NCBI RefSeq assembly: GCF_927798095.1
Contig: NZ_CAKMMF010000004.1
Location: 62,001 to 126,000 of the forward strand
Direction of reading: 5' to 3'
DNA: 64,000 nt
Source of the DNA: Paenibacillus plantiphilus
GTDB taxonomy: Bacteria; Bacillota; Bacilli; Paenibacillales; Paenibacillaceae
Positions 32,766-42,544 of the stretch are shown here, one piece after another. The translations under genes and the position numbers were made by a program. Within the stretch, counting starts at the first letter, position 1. Every line of letters begins with the position of its first letter. Below the pieces are notes generated by a model. It did no database searches, was not told where the DNA came from, and saw only the letters and a list, made by a program, of their open reading frames with translations.

Positions 32766-35255
32766 TTAGCCTCGCGGCTTTGCGCGATTGGTCGGCATCG
32801 CTTCCAGCGGATTGTCCGGCCAATAATGTTTGGGATAACGTCCCTTTAAATCCTTCTTCACTTCAAAATAAGCCTGCTGCCAGAAGCTCGCCAAATCCTT
32901 GGTTACCTGAACCGGACGATGAGCAGGAGAGAGCAAATGAATGGTAATAGGCAGCTTGCCCCCTGCGATATGCGGCGTCTGCTGCCAGCCGAACAGCTCC
33001 TGCAGTCGAACAGCAAGTACAGGGGCTGTTGGATCGCTATAATCAATAGCGATCCGGGAGCCGCTAGGAACCGTGAGATGCGTGGGCACCTCTTCATCAA
33101 GCTGCTGCCGGGATTGCCAGGTCAGCCCGCTTGCAATGATGTCGGTCATATTCAGCCGTCCAAGATCGCTGGCGTTTCTCATGCCGCCTATATAAGGAGC
33201 GAGCCAATCCTTCATCGTGGCAAGAAGCGTCGCCTCCGTTAGATCCGGCCAGTTGTCCGGATTGTGGACGTGCATAAGTCTTATACGCTCCAAAAGCTGC
33301 CGGGATTGCCGCGTCCACGGCAAAATATCCAATCCCTGTTCCGCGATGCCACCCATGAGCGCTTCCATAATCCGCTCAGGATCAGCGTCGCTCAATGGAC
33401 CTTCCTTGAGGACGAGGGAGCCAAGGAGCAATTTGCGCCGTGCGCGTACGGACAGGGCCGAGCGATCCCAGCTTATATGGGATTCCCATTCCAGTTGCCC
33501 TGCACAATAGCGCTCGATCTCTGCAAGCGTAATCGGCGCAGCCAGCATAATGCGGCTGTCCGCTCCCGCATCCTCAATATCCGCGACGACCAGGTACGGC
33601 GCGGATGATAACGGCTGGAGCTCCGGCACAATCGCGCCGCGACCGCTGCGAAGCAGGAACCTCCCGTCACCGCGCCGCTGCGCGATGCGGTCGGGATAGG
33701 CCTGCGCAAGCAGGATGCCGCAGCACTCGGCATCCCGCTCCGCGCCCGCGTGCGGCCGAATCCCGGCCGCACGCATCCACTCCCGCGCTTCGGCAGCTAT
33801 TCGCCTGCCTGTCGCCTCATCCAGCCCCGCTCCCGGCGCGCCGCCATGCAGCGCCTCAAGCCGCAGCCGCATATCGATGCTGCGGCTGCTGCGCAGCGGG
33901 TCGCGATCGCTAAGCAGCGCCGCCAAATGACAGGAGGCGGCGCCAAAACCCAAACCATCCCCGGCCAGCACCATATGGGCAAGCCTCGGATGCATGCCAA
34001 GCGCCGCCATCGCCGCGCCATGAGGCGTCGGCTTGCCATCCGCAGCCAGCGCATCCAGCGAGCGGAGCAGCTGGCAGGCTTGCGCAAAGGCGCCCGCTGG
34101 CGGAGCAGTGAGCCACGCCAGCTCCGCCGGATCAGCGATCCCCCAGATCGCCAGCTCCAGAGCAAGCGGAGCCAAATCCGAGCCTAGCAGCTCGGGATCG
34201 CTCTCCGGCTGCAGCTGCCGATGGTCTGCTTCCGTCCATAGGCGGTAGCAGATGCCCGGCGCTTCCCTTCCTGCGCGGCCTCGCCTCTGATCTGCGGACG
34301 CCACAGATACCGGAACCGTCTCCAGTCGTGTCATGCCTGTTCGCGGCGAGAATCGCGGTACTCGGCTGAGGCCGCAATCTACAACAATCCGAACACCTCG
34401 AACAGTAATGCTGGATTCCGCAATAGAAGTGGCGAGAACAATTTTGCGCTCACCCTGTGGGGATGCAGCGACCGCAGAATCCTGCGCTTCCGCAGACAAG
34501 CTGCCATAAAGCGGAACAACGCGCACCCCCTCGCCTTGCGAAGATAGCGCGCCTTTAAGCACACCCTCCAACCGGCGAATCTCGCCAGCTCCGGGCAGGA
34601 AGACAAGCACATCGCCCTCGTCGCGGCTAATCGCTTCCATAACTGTCCGTGCCGCCGCGTCTTCCAGCCGTCCTGCCGCCCTTCCCTCCGCATAGATCGT
34701 CTCGACAGGGAAGGCTCTTCCTTCACTGACGATTACAGGCGCATCGCCCAGAAGAGCAGCCACCGGTTCCGCAGCCAGCGTTGCCGACATGACCAGCAGC
34801 CGCAAATCCTCTCGAAGCACCGCCTGCGTCTGCAAGCAGAGCGCCAGCCCCAGATCAGAATGCAAGTGCCGTTCATGAAATTCATCAAAAATAACGATAC
34901 CAACACCTTCAAGCGCCGGATCGCTTTGCAGCATGCGGGTCAATACACCTTCTGTAACCACTTCTATCACCGTGCCCGGTCCAACCCTCGTATCCATTCG
35001 CACACGGTAGCCGACCGTTTCACCGACCTGCTCGCCCAGGGAAGCAGCCATGAAGCGCGCGGCGGAACGGGCCGCCAGCCGTCTTGGCTCCAGCATAATA
35101 ATCCGCTGATTCTTCAACCACCCCGATCCCAGCAGCGCAAGGGGAACACGCGTCGTCTTGCCCGCTCCTGGGGAGGCGACCAGAACGGCATTGCAATGCG
35201 CGGATAGCGTGTCGAGCAGTTGAGGCAAAATATCATCAATCGGTAATTGCATCAT
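32766..35255 (-). CDS. hrpB: HrpB, DEAH-box ATP-dependent helicase
   Basis: 829 residues, the usual HrpB length. Walker A SPGAGKTTRVPLALL near residue 28, DEFHERHLHSD (DEAH-type box II) near 122, VMSATL box III, and the box VI region QRRGRAGREAPGICYRLW near 325. The C-terminal HrpB domain ends with RYPKHYWPDNPLEAMPTNRAKP, a conserved HrpB tail. HrpB is a superfamily 2 helicase of uncertain physiological role, probably acting on RNA. It lies 56 bases after cbiZ on the same strand and may be read through from the cobalamin operon, but no functional link is apparent. Confidence 0.93.
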   Translation of the reverse strand: MMQLPIDDILPQLLDTLSAHCNAVLVASPGAGKTTRVPLALLGSGWLKNQRIIMLEPRRLAARSAARFMAASLGEQVGETVGYRVRMDTRVGPGTVIEVVTEGVLTRMLQSDPALEGVGIVIFDEFHERHLHSDLGLALCLQTQAVLREDLRLLVMSATLAAEPVAALLGDAPVIVSEGRAFPVETIYAEGRAAGRLEDAAARTVMEAISRDEGDVLVFLPGAGEIRRLEGVLKGALSSQGEGVRVVPLYGSLSAEAQDSAVAASPQGERKIVLATSIAESSITVRGVRIVVDCGLSRVPRFSPRTGMTRLETVPVSVASADQRRGRAGREAPGICYRLWTEADHRQLQPESDPELLGSDLAPLALELAIWGIADPAELAWLTAPPAGAFAQACQLLRSLDALAADGKPTPHGAAMAALGMHPRLAHMVLAGDGLGFGAASCHLAALLSDRDPLRSSRSIDMRLRLEALHGGAPGAGLDEATGRRIAAEAREWMRAAGIRPHAGAERDAECCGILLAQAYPDRIAQRRGDGRFLLRSGRGAIVPELQPLSSAPYLVVADIEDAGADSRIMLAAPITLAEIERYCAGQLEWESHISWDRSALSVRARRKLLLGSLVLKEGPLSDADPERIMEALMGGIAEQGLDILPWTRQSRQLLERIRLMHVHNPDNWPDLTEATLLATMKDWLAPYIGGMRNASDLGRLNMTDIIASGLTWQSRQQLDEEVPTHLTVPSGSRIAIDYSDPTAPVLAVRLQELFGWQQTPHIAGGKLPITIHLLSPAHRPVQVTKDLASFWQQAYFEVKKDLKGRYPKHYWPDNPLEAMPTNRAKPRG

Positions 35256-35311
35256 ATCTTCATCCCTTGTCGTACGAAGCAGGCACGTAATAAAAAATGC
35301 TTCGCCGCTTT

Positions 35312-36025
35312 TTATAACTCCCCTTGCGTGCTTGTCGATTCGTACACAGTCTCATAAACAACGCGGCCAATCAAATTGCCGATTGTAGTGGCTGCTCCGG
35401 CATACGCATGCAGCGCTCCGTACCGTTCCGACTGGCTCGCGCCGATGACGACAGCGTCCGTTGTCGTACCTGTTGCGCCACGGCCGTTGGCATGATCTTT
35501 AATACCTATATCCAGCAAAGCCGCCGTCTTAGCCTCTGTAGCAGTAATGACGGCATTGACCATTGCTGATGGAGTCATTCGCCCGTCTATGAACAATATG
35601 ATATTGATAGTCCCTGGGCTGTAAGCAGGAAAAACCTCGCGGATCATTCCCGATCTCGCAGCATTGCCAGTCCCGGAAGTCGCCATGCAGAACACGGTAA
35701 AGCAATCTCCCTCGGATTCCGCTATAGAGGCATGTGTCAGCTTCGCTGCAGTCAGCAGCCCTACCGTAGCAGAAGTGGACAAGTTCCACTGCTCAAGCAT
35801 GCGGCCGACATCACCGACAGGATCGCTGCAGTTGTAGTGAAGCGGAACCTTCCAGTTGACGAAGCCGTCAGCCGTGCTCAAGCCACCTCCATAAACCGCA
35901 CTGCTGACCGTCTGCAGCGGCTGGTCTAAACGCGCAACAATCCGGTCCTCTGCATATTGTACTTTCAATCCCTGCCAAATGGAAGATTCGTATAGCAACG
36001 CTCCTCTGCGAAAGGGCTGTGTCAT
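35312..36025 (-). CDS. cbiZ: CbiZ, adenosylcobinamide amidohydrolase
   Basis: About 237 residues from ATG 36025, which overlaps the cobQ stop (ATGA). CbiZ cuts the aminopropanol side chain from adenosylcobinamide, giving adenosylcobyric acid that re-enters the pathway; it lets cells salvage or remodel foreign corrinoids. Conserved runs include KVPLHYNCSDPVGDV, GLLTAAKL, GTINIILFIDGRM and DHANGRGATGTTTDAVVIG. The upstream ORF extension inside cobQ is not used. Together with btuFCD uptake genes upstream, it points to corrinoid scavenging with rebuilding. Confidence 0.9.
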   Translation of the reverse strand: MTQPFRRGALLYESSIWQGLKVQYAEDRIVARLDQPLQTVSSAVYGGGLSTADGFVNWKVPLHYNCSDPVGDVGRMLEQWNLSTSATVGLLTAAKLTHASIAESEGDCFTVFCMATSGTGNAARSGMIREVFPAYSPGTINIILFIDGRMTPSAMVNAVITATEAKTAALLDIGIKDHANGRGATGTTTDAVVIGASQSERYGALHAYAGAATTIGNLIGRVVYETVYESTSTQGEL

Positions 36026-37830
36026 GATTCCCGTCCCTCCACATCGATTACCTGTTTCAAGAAGCTGATATTCACATGCTGGCGAACATGGTCGGCAAGT
36101 CGCTGGAACGCCTGCTCGCGGCGCTCTTGAACCCGGACGCCGGCAGTCGCTTCCTCCCATCCGCGATCCCTGCGAAGGCGATTAAGCCAGCCTCTGCGCA
36201 AATCATCATTATGAAGAACGCCATGCATGAATGTCCCCCAGACCCGTCCATCAGCCGAGACGCAGCCTTCCTGATAAGGAGTAGATGCTGCGGACTCCGC
36301 AGCAAGCCCGCCATTCTCATCACGCGCATTGCGCAAAGTAAAGGGGCGCTCTGTTGCCACGAGCAGCTCACTCGCTTCATCCGCATTCGCAGCCGGATCA
36401 TCTGCTCCCACGTGCAGCCCCCTCGCTCCTTCCGCATCCGCCACCGGATCATCTGCTCCTACCGGCAGCTCCCTGGCTCCGTCCGCATCCGCTATCAAAT
36501 CATCTGCTGCCACCGGCAGCTCACTCGCTCCGTCCCCAATCAGATGATCGATCCATACCACCTCGCCCATATGGATCTCGTACCCTTCGACTGCATAGGC
36601 TTCTGCCAAGCCTGGCAGCTTCGCGGTTCCTATAATACGCTCCGTTCGTTTCTCTGCGGCGAAAGTGACCTCGAACGGGAACCATCCGAAGCCTTTCGTC
36701 TCGTCCTGATCGGATTCGGCATGAAGCGGATCAAGGAGGCGAGCACCCATCATTTCATAGCCGCCGCAAATGCCGACCGTGTGCCCGCCCTCGCGCACAT
36801 GGCGTTCCAGACAGCTGGCAAGACCGCTGGACTGCAAATAGCGCAGATCATCGACAGCATTTTTGCTGCCGGGAATAATGACCGCATCCGGCTTGCCCCA
36901 TTGCTCTGCATTTGTTACGAAACGGCATCTCACATCGGGCTCGAAACGAAGCGGATCAACATCAGTAAAGTTGGAAATATGCGGCAGCCGCAGGACGACG
37001 ATATCCAGCAGCGTCCCCTCATGCCCTTCGTGCCCTGCACCTTCAACAGGCCCATATCCAGCAGCCTCGCTTGCAATAGAAGCATCCAGCGAAAGCGAAT
37101 CCTCATCCTCAAGGCCCAAATTCGCCAAGTAAGGGACAACGCCAAGCACTGGTTTGCCGGTTCTTTCCTCCAGCCAATCCAGACCGGGCTTCAGCAGCGT
37201 CACATCACCGCGGAACTTGTTGACGATGAAACCGCATACCCGGTCCCGCTCATGCGGCTCCAGCAGCTCCATTGTCCCCACGATCGATGCAAACATCCCG
37301 CCGCGATCAATGTCCGCAACGAGTACGACAGGAGCATCCGCCCAAGCGGCCGCATTCATATTCACAATATCACGGCTCTTTAAATTAATCTCAACCGGAC
37401 TTCCTGCCCCTTCAAGCACGACAATATCAAAGGAAGCGCGCAGCCTGGCAAGCGCCTCCTGAACAATGACTGCCGCTTCTCCAAGCACCTGCTCCCTATA
37501 GACGCGCGCTGCGAAATCGCCCAGAGGCTTGCCATGCACGACAACCTGAGACACCATATCCTTCTTCGGCTTCAGCAAAATCGGATTCATGTCTGTCGTC
37601 GCCAAAATGCCGCACGCATCCGCTTGCAGCCCCTGCGCACGGCCAATCTCCTTGCCGTCCCATGTCACATACGAATTGAGCGACATATTCTGCGACTTGA
37701 AGGGAGCGACCCGAAAGCCGTCCTCGGTCAAAATACGGCAAAGAGCAGCCGTCAGAATGCTTTTGCCAACATCAGAGGCGGTCCCCTGCACCATAATCGT
37801 TCGAGCTATCCGTTGCGTTATTTTGCTCAT
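36022..37830 (-). CDS. cobQ: CobQ/CbiP, cobyric acid synthase, with tandem-repeat insertion
   Basis: 602 residues; the family is usually about 490-520. It uses glutamine and ATP to amidate the corrin side chains to (adenosyl)cobyric acid. The synthetase P-loop is VQGTASDVGKS (about 14-24). The C-terminal glutaminase has its Cys in VGICGGYEMMGA (about 354) and His in GTFMHGVLHND (about 535). Between them, after GYEIHMGEV, lies an extra segment of about 70 residues (about 430-498) made of 17-residue repeats such as DGARELPVGADDPVADA. The insertion separates parts of the glutaminase domain, probably as a surface loop. It is downstream of cobD by one base gap and overlaps cbiZ. Confidence 0.92.
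   Translation of the reverse strand: MSKITQRIARTIMVQGTASDVGKSILTAALCRILTEDGFRVAPFKSQNMSLNSYVTWDGKEIGRAQGLQADACGILATTDMNPILLKPKKDMVSQVVVHGKPLGDFAARVYREQVLGEAAVIVQEALARLRASFDIVVLEGAGSPVEINLKSRDIVNMNAAAWADAPVVLVADIDRGGMFASIVGTMELLEPHERDRVCGFIVNKFRGDVTLLKPGLDWLEERTGKPVLGVVPYLANLGLEDEDSLSLDASIASEAAGYGPVEGAGHEGHEGTLLDIVVLRLPHISNFTDVDPLRFEPDVRCRFVTNAEQWGKPDAVIIPGSKNAVDDLRYLQSSGLASCLERHVREGGHTVGICGGYEMMGARLLDPLHAESDQDETKGFGWFPFEVTFAAEKRTERIIGTAKLPGLAEAYAVEGYEIHMGEVVWIDHLIGDGASELPVAADDLIADADGARELPVGADDPVADAEGARGLHVGADDPAANADEASELLVATERPFTLRNARDENGGLAAESAASTPYQEGCVSADGRVWGTFMHGVLHNDDLRRGWLNRLRRDRGWEEATAGVRVQERREQAFQRLADHVRQHVNISFLKQVIDVEGRES
36345..36540 (-). repeat. 51-bp tandem repeat inside cobQ
   Basis: About 3.5 copies of a 51-bp unit encoding 17 residues. 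Aligned units start at 36394, 36445 and 36496 on the plus strand (CGGATCATCTGCTCC and variants). They are in frame, so the gene stays open. Confidence 0.9.
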
Positions 37831-37831
37831 C

Positions 37832-38962
37832 CTATGCCTTCCCCTCTGCAGCGCAATCGGACCCCAGCAAGCTTGTTAACGCCTGCAGCAGCGCCGCATT
37901 ATCCTCGCGCAGCCGGACAGCTATCCGGCAGTAACAATTGTCCAGCCCCTCGAACCGTGAAGCGTCGCGTATCAGAATGCCGCGTGAGCCCAGCGCCCGC
38001 TGCAGCAGGCCTGCCGTCCAGCCCCTGCCGGGCGGAATCGATACGAGCAAATAGTTAGCGGCGCTCTCATGCACCGTCAGTCCAATTGCCAACAGCTGAC
38101 CGCTGAGCCAGCAGCGCTCCTCCGCTACAAACCGCAGCGTTGAAGCGGCGTATTCTTGATCTTCCAGCACCGCTTCACCGATCCCTTGCGCAAGCGAATT
38201 CACGCTCCAAGGGATTTGGAAATACTGCAGCCTCGCAATCATCTCCGGCGATCCGATGACATAACCGAGCCGAATGCCGGGTATCGCATAAAATTTCGTC
38301 ATAGAACGAATAACGAGCAGCCTCTCATGATCGGCTGCAGCCTTCGCCAGACTATATGTATGCTCTTCCGGCACAAAATCCATAAACGCCTCATCCACAA
38401 CGACCCGCTCCCCTTCAAGCAGCAGATCATGCACGAGCGATGGATCAATGAGCTTGCCTGTCGGATTATTGGGCGATCCGAAGAACCAAATGGCTTCTCC
38501 GCTCTCGACCCCCTCTTCACGAAGCAATGCCAGCTTGTCACGCACCAATTGCTTCGTTAGCCGAAACTCTTGCTCCGCCTGCAATTCAATGGCGCGTATG
38601 CTGCTCCCGCTCTTCACTGCGGCATCGCCATACTCAACAAAACATGGCTGGGCAAGGACAGTATGCGTGGGATGAAGCAGCCGGAATACAAGGTCGATCA
38701 GCTCTGCCGCTCCGTTGCCGACTAGAATGCTGGAATCACTCACCCCATGATGCAGCGCCAGCTTGCTACGCAGCGCTCTTACAGCAGGATCAGGATAATG
38801 ACGGATCACATCCATATAGCGGCCCAGAAGATCGGCTACGCAAGTCGGCGGTCCGAAAGGATTCATATTAGCGCTGAAATCGATAAAATGATCAGCCCCA
38901 TGACCAAAAAGCTCCTGTGCAGTTAATAAATCACCACCGTGACCGAATCGTTCCAGCATCAT
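37832..38962 (-). CDS. cobD: CobD, L-threonine-O-3-phosphate decarboxylase
   Basis: About 376 residues; a fold-type I PLP enzyme of the aminotransferase class I/II group. It makes (R)-1-aminopropan-2-ol phosphate, the linker between corrin ring and nucleotide loop. The start GHGGDLLTAQELFGH, the NMNPFGPP motif and FFGSPNNPTGKLI are typical of CobD, and the PLP lysine is in SMTKFYAIPGIRLGY (about residue 230). ATG 38962 behind AAGGAG is preferred to the upstream TTG. HisC-like aminotransferases are related, but the cobalamin neighbours on both sides settle the call. Confidence 0.9.
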   Translation of the reverse strand: MMLERFGHGGDLLTAQELFGHGADHFIDFSANMNPFGPPTCVADLLGRYMDVIRHYPDPAVRALRSKLALHHGVSDSSILVGNGAAELIDLVFRLLHPTHTVLAQPCFVEYGDAAVKSGSSIRAIELQAEQEFRLTKQLVRDKLALLREEGVESGEAIWFFGSPNNPTGKLIDPSLVHDLLLEGERVVVDEAFMDFVPEEHTYSLAKAAADHERLLVIRSMTKFYAIPGIRLGYVIGSPEMIARLQYFQIPWSVNSLAQGIGEAVLEDQEYAASTLRFVAEERCWLSGQLLAIGLTVHESAANYLLVSIPPGRGWTAGLLQRALGSRGILIRDASRFEGLDNCYCRIAVRLREDNAALLQALTSLLGSDCAAEGKA

Positions 38963-39006
38963 GTTGCGCTCCTTTTTATTATCATCCTGTCCATGAGACA
39001 ATCGCT

Positions 39007-39822
39007 CTAATGAAGCAATGGCAGCAGCCAGAGAACGGCCAGCAGCAGGACAGCTTCCAATAATTCATTCAGTGCTCCATAAGTGTCGCCAGTTAGCCCG
39101 CCCAGCTTGCGGGTTAGCCATACATTAACGATGAGTCCAACAATAAGTGTTATAGCGGTTTGAATAAAGATGATTAGCAGCAGCTTGGATAAAGATATGC
39201 CGAACAAGGCGTAGCCGCCCATAACAATTGCGATATGCAGCAACAGCGCACCGATGAAATGCCGCATCCTCAAACCAGCGAACATGGAGGCAAGTCCTTC
39301 CCCCGGTCTTGCGAACGGCCATATTTTAATAGCTGCCACAATCCCCATTCTGCTGAATATGCAGGTGGAAGCAATCAGAGGCGCAGCCGCCATCCAACTG
39401 CCTCCATCCTGCAGCTCTGCCAGCATTGCAAATTTGAAAAGTAGCAGCAGTACAGCTGCCATAACCCCCATCGCGCCGACGCGGCTGTCCTTCATAATAT
39501 CAAGCATGCGCTCTCGTGAACGATGACTGAGCACGCCATCTGCGGTATCCATTAGACCGTCCAGATGAAGAGCTCCGCTTAATCCAATCCAAAGCGTCAG
39601 CAGAAGCACTGCCGCAGGCATAGGAGGAACAACCGGGGCAAGCAACCATCCCGCACCGCTCAGCAAGCCGCCGATGACCGCTCCTACAAGCGGGTAATAA
39701 ATGACGCTTCGCGCCAGAACGTCAGGTGTGAACGGTATCGCAACCGGCACTGGCACTCTGGTCATAAATTGAAAGGCACAGCCAACAGCCTGAAGCTGCT
39801 GCATTAATGAACGAATAGCCAT
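39007..39822 (-). CDS. cobS: CobS, adenosylcobinamide-GDP ribazoletransferase
   Basis: 271 residues, polytopic membrane protein. It joins adenosylcobinamide-GDP to alpha-ribazole (or its phosphate), the last step of cobalamin synthesis, at the membrane. The signature is GALHLDGLMDTADGVLSHRSRERMLDIMKD (residues about 83-112; Asp-rich active site) with DSRVGAMGV following. It ends GLTGDTYGALNELLEAVLLL, also conserved. The start lies inside the end of cbiB (19-base overlap) behind GGGGGTG. Confidence 0.93.
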   Translation of the reverse strand: MAIRSLMQQLQAVGCAFQFMTRVPVPVAIPFTPDVLARSVIYYPLVGAVIGGLLSGAGWLLAPVVPPMPAAVLLLTLWIGLSGALHLDGLMDTADGVLSHRSRERMLDIMKDSRVGAMGVMAAVLLLLFKFAMLAELQDGGSWMAAAPLIASTCIFSRMGIVAAIKIWPFARPGEGLASMFAGLRMRHFIGALLLHIAIVMGGYALFGISLSKLLLIIFIQTAITLIVGLIVNVWLTRKLGGLTGDTYGALNELLEAVLLLAVLWLLPLLH

Positions 39823-40784
39823 ACGGCAAGCACCCCCGCAAACAGCAGCAAGCTGGTCAAATATAGAAGCTTGATCATTCTAATAATGTCTTGCGGGACA
39901 AGCTCCCTTAACGGCCACCCCAAACGGGCGCGCTCGCTGGCTTGACCGAAATAATAATTGATTCCGCCCAGCTCAATTCCGATGGCTCCTGCAGCAGCCG
40001 ATTCCGGAATGCCGCTGTTCGGACTCGGATGGCGGCGGGCAAACTGGACAATCGCTCTAATCGCCCTTCCTCCCGACAGTCCGGGTGTGACTAGCGCAGA
40101 CAGAGCAAGCAGTACTCCACTAATCCGTGCTGGAACGTAATTCAGCCCATCATCCAATCTTGCGGATGCCCAGCCGAAATGAACATAGCGTTCATTGCGG
40201 TAGCCCACCATGGAATCCAGCGTATTGCCCGCTCGATACAGCATGGCAAGCGGCGCTCCGCCGATGAGCGCGAATACAAGCGGCGAAATAAACGCATCCA
40301 CGATATTTTCCGCTACCGTTTCTATCGCTGCCCGCGCCGCATCTCTTTCATTTATCTCCGACGTATCTCTGCTTACAATATAAGACGTGTAGCGTCTTGC
40401 GTCAGCCAAATTGCCGGCAGCAAGCGGACGATAGACGAGCATCGCCGCATCCTTCAGGCCAGTGACAGCGATCGTAGAAGCGATAAACCATATCGAAACC
40501 GCATACCCGAGCCATAAATGTATGTAATTCGCCAGCCACGTCATGCCCCAAATGACAGTGAAGGCTGCCGCCATCGTTGTCAGCGCAAGGACGATTCCCC
40601 GCCGCTTGAGCTGATCCGCTTGCAGCGTCCGTCCCTCCGGACGAAGCAGCGCTTCCATTCTGCTGATGAATTTGCCTATATAAATGACGGGATGTGTCGG
40701 CCATTTCGGATCGCCTATGATCCAATCGACGAGGATTGCTGCTGCAATCAGCAGCAGCGTCTCAGATAATGAATAGAAGATCAT
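39804..40784 (-). CDS. cbiB: CbiB, adenosylcobinamide-phosphate synthase
   Basis: About 326 residues with several TM helices. It attaches aminopropanol phosphate to cobyric acid. Conserved runs: DWIIGDPKWPTHPVIYIGK near the start, SRDTSEINERDAARAAIETVAEN, and MVGYRNERYVHFGWASARLDD with NYVPARISG. The start ATG 40784 overlaps the cobU stop by four bases and follows GGAGG. The protein also carries the name CobD in aerobic-pathway nomenclature; cbiB is used here to avoid clash with the decarboxylase. Confidence 0.93.
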   Translation of the reverse strand: MIFYSLSETLLLIAAAILVDWIIGDPKWPTHPVIYIGKFISRMEALLRPEGRTLQADQLKRRGIVLALTTMAAAFTVIWGMTWLANYIHLWLGYAVSIWFIASTIAVTGLKDAAMLVYRPLAAGNLADARRYTSYIVSRDTSEINERDAARAAIETVAENIVDAFISPLVFALIGGAPLAMLYRAGNTLDSMVGYRNERYVHFGWASARLDDGLNYVPARISGVLLALSALVTPGLSGGRAIRAIVQFARRHPSPNSGIPESAAAGAIGIELGGINYYFGQASERARLGWPLRELVPQDIIRMIKLLYLTSLLLFAGVLAVWLFVH

Positions 40785-41383
40785 ACGTCCTCCAGGCGGA
40801 ATGCATGCGCCTTCAGATCCAGCGGGAAACCGGCAACGACAAGATAGGCTTCCGTGCAAACGGCCGCCAGCTGCCGATTCAGCCTGCCGGCCTCATCACG
40901 GAACCTGCGGCCAAGGGGATAAGCAGGCACGATGCCGCTCCCAACCTCATTGGACACCAGCAGGAGCGGACTGCTGCAGCTTGCGACAGCATCAACTAAA
41001 TCGTCGATAACATCCTTTAAATTCAGCGTGCTGGGGACTGCCGAATGGTCCCCTTCCTCGGCCATCGGCTCAAGACGCAGCAGCCAGTTCGTCAGCCACA
41101 ATGTCAAGCAATCTACCAGCACAACAGGACGTTCAGAAGCTGTCGCCCCCTCCTGATCCAACTGCCGAAGCGCTGCAGCCAGCTCAAGCGGCTCCTCTAT
41201 CGTACGCCAAGGAAAGCCGGAAGCCTCCCGCAGCTCCTTATGCTGCTTGATCCGAGTTGCCATCTCATCATCCCAGCTCTGCGATGTAGCGATATAGATC
41301 CCGCTTGCAGCGCTGCGCATCGCATACCGTTCAGCGAAATCGCTTTTCCCGCTTCGCGCCCCGCCCGTAACAAATACTTTCAT
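40781..41383 (-). CDS. cobU: CobU/CobP, adenosylcobinamide kinase and guanylyltransferase
   Basis: About 200 residues, cytoplasmic. It phosphorylates adenosylcobinamide and then transfers GMP to give adenosylcobinamide-GDP. The P-loop is VTGGARSGKSDFAER (about 4-18); VLVDCLTLWLTNWLL and LLLVSNEVGSGIVPAYPLGRRFRD are the classic CobU motifs. ATG 41383 behind AGGAGG is used; the upstream ORF extension has no support. Confidence 0.94.
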   Translation of the reverse strand: MKVFVTGGARSGKSDFAERYAMRSAASGIYIATSQSWDDEMATRIKQHKELREASGFPWRTIEEPLELAAALRQLDQEGATASERPVVLVDCLTLWLTNWLLRLEPMAEEGDHSAVPSTLNLKDVIDDLVDAVASCSSPLLLVSNEVGSGIVPAYPLGRRFRDEAGRLNRQLAAVCTEAYLVVAGFPLDLKAHAFRLEDV

Positions 41384-41444
41384 TGTCGAGCCTCCTGAAA
41401 AAAATCCCACGGAATCGGATTCTCATGATTGCTTTCATTCCTTG

Positions 41445-42500
41445 CTATCCGCGCGAGATGCCAGCGCTTTCGAAGGTTGCCATCTCGCGCATGATGCGAA
41501 GCGCGGCGTCGATAATAGGGAAACAAAGCACCGCGCCTGTTCCCTCGCCGAGCCGCATATCAAGATGGATAATCGGCGATAGACCGATGACGTCCAGCAG
41601 CTGACGATGTCCTTGCTCATGGGACAAATGCGAGCCCAGCATAAAGGCCGCTGATTGCGGCGATAATGCCGATGCAACCAGTGCAGCAGCCGAAGAAATG
41701 AACCCGTCCACCACAACCGGACAGCGTTCCGCAGCCGCGCCGAGAATGACGCCGACAAGTCCGGCGATCTCCAGGCCGCCTACCTTTGCCAACGCATCAA
41801 TGGGATCACGCCTGTCCGGCGAATGAAGTGCAATAGCCCGCTCTACAACATCTATTTTATGCTGGCGCCGTTCCTCATTGATACCCGTTCCCAATCCGAC
41901 GGCATCCTGGACCCGCATCTCTGCCAATACTGCGCACAGGGCGGCGCTCGCCGTTGTATTGCCGATGCCCATCTCGCCAGTTGCGAACATCCGATAGCCC
42001 TTTGACGCCAAATCCTTCACAATTGCCGCCCCGGCTGCAATCGCAGCGACTGCCTCTTCACGCGTCATTGCTGCTTCACGGGTCATATTTGCCGTCCCTT
42101 TGCGCACCTTGCACTGAATGAGACCTTCGTGGCTGAGATCAGCATTCACGCCGATATCTACACAAAACACTTCAGCGCCTGCTCCTCTCGCCAGCACATT
42201 GACAGCCGCTCCGCCCGCCAGAAAATTCAACACCATCTGCGGCGTAACCTCAGCAGGAAAGGCGCTGACACCTTCCTCGCATACGCCATGATCGCCCGCC
42301 ATCACGATAACGGCGCGTTTGGACAAATCCGCACTTATTTCGCCCGTAATGCCAGCGATCTGCCGCGCAATTTCCTCCAGCTTGCCCAGACTTCCCGGCG
42401 GCTTCGTCAGACTGTTCAAGTGCTGCTCCGCAGCCTCAACCGCGCTTTCATTCAACGGTCCAATTGCGGCAATGATCGTTTCCAGCGTCCCTTCGCTCAT
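41445..42500 (-). CDS. cobT: CobT, nicotinate-nucleotide--dimethylbenzimidazole phosphoribosyltransferase
   Basis: About 351 residues. It activates the lower ligand base as alpha-ribazole 5'-phosphate. Signature stretches: SLTKPPGSLGKLEEIARQIA, VMAGDHGVCEEGVSAFP, GEMGIGNTTASAA and the catalytic Glu in RLGEGTGA at about residue 317, the same position as in the Salmonella enzyme. The start at ATG 42500 gives the expected N-terminus; an in-frame TTG at 42548 is less likely. Between btuD and cobU on the same strand. Confidence 0.94.
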   Translation of the reverse strand: MSEGTLETIIAAIGPLNESAVEAAEQHLNSLTKPPGSLGKLEEIARQIAGITGEISADLSKRAVIVMAGDHGVCEEGVSAFPAEVTPQMVLNFLAGGAAVNVLARGAGAEVFCVDIGVNADLSHEGLIQCKVRKGTANMTREAAMTREEAVAAIAAGAAIVKDLASKGYRMFATGEMGIGNTTASAALCAVLAEMRVQDAVGLGTGINEERRQHKIDVVERAIALHSPDRRDPIDALAKVGGLEIAGLVGVILGAAAERCPVVVDGFISSAAALVASALSPQSAAFMLGSHLSHEQGHRQLLDVIGLSPIIHLDMRLGEGTGAVLCFPIIDAALRIMREMATFESAGISRG

Positions 42501-42544
42501 ACAGCCTTCGCCTTCTCTCTTCTTCAATTCTCTTCCTATATGAA

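Noticed and set aside
36076-37383. 435-residue plus-strand ORF antisense to cobQ
   Set aside because: Shadow of cobQ; the codon pattern and lack of motifs argue against a real protein.
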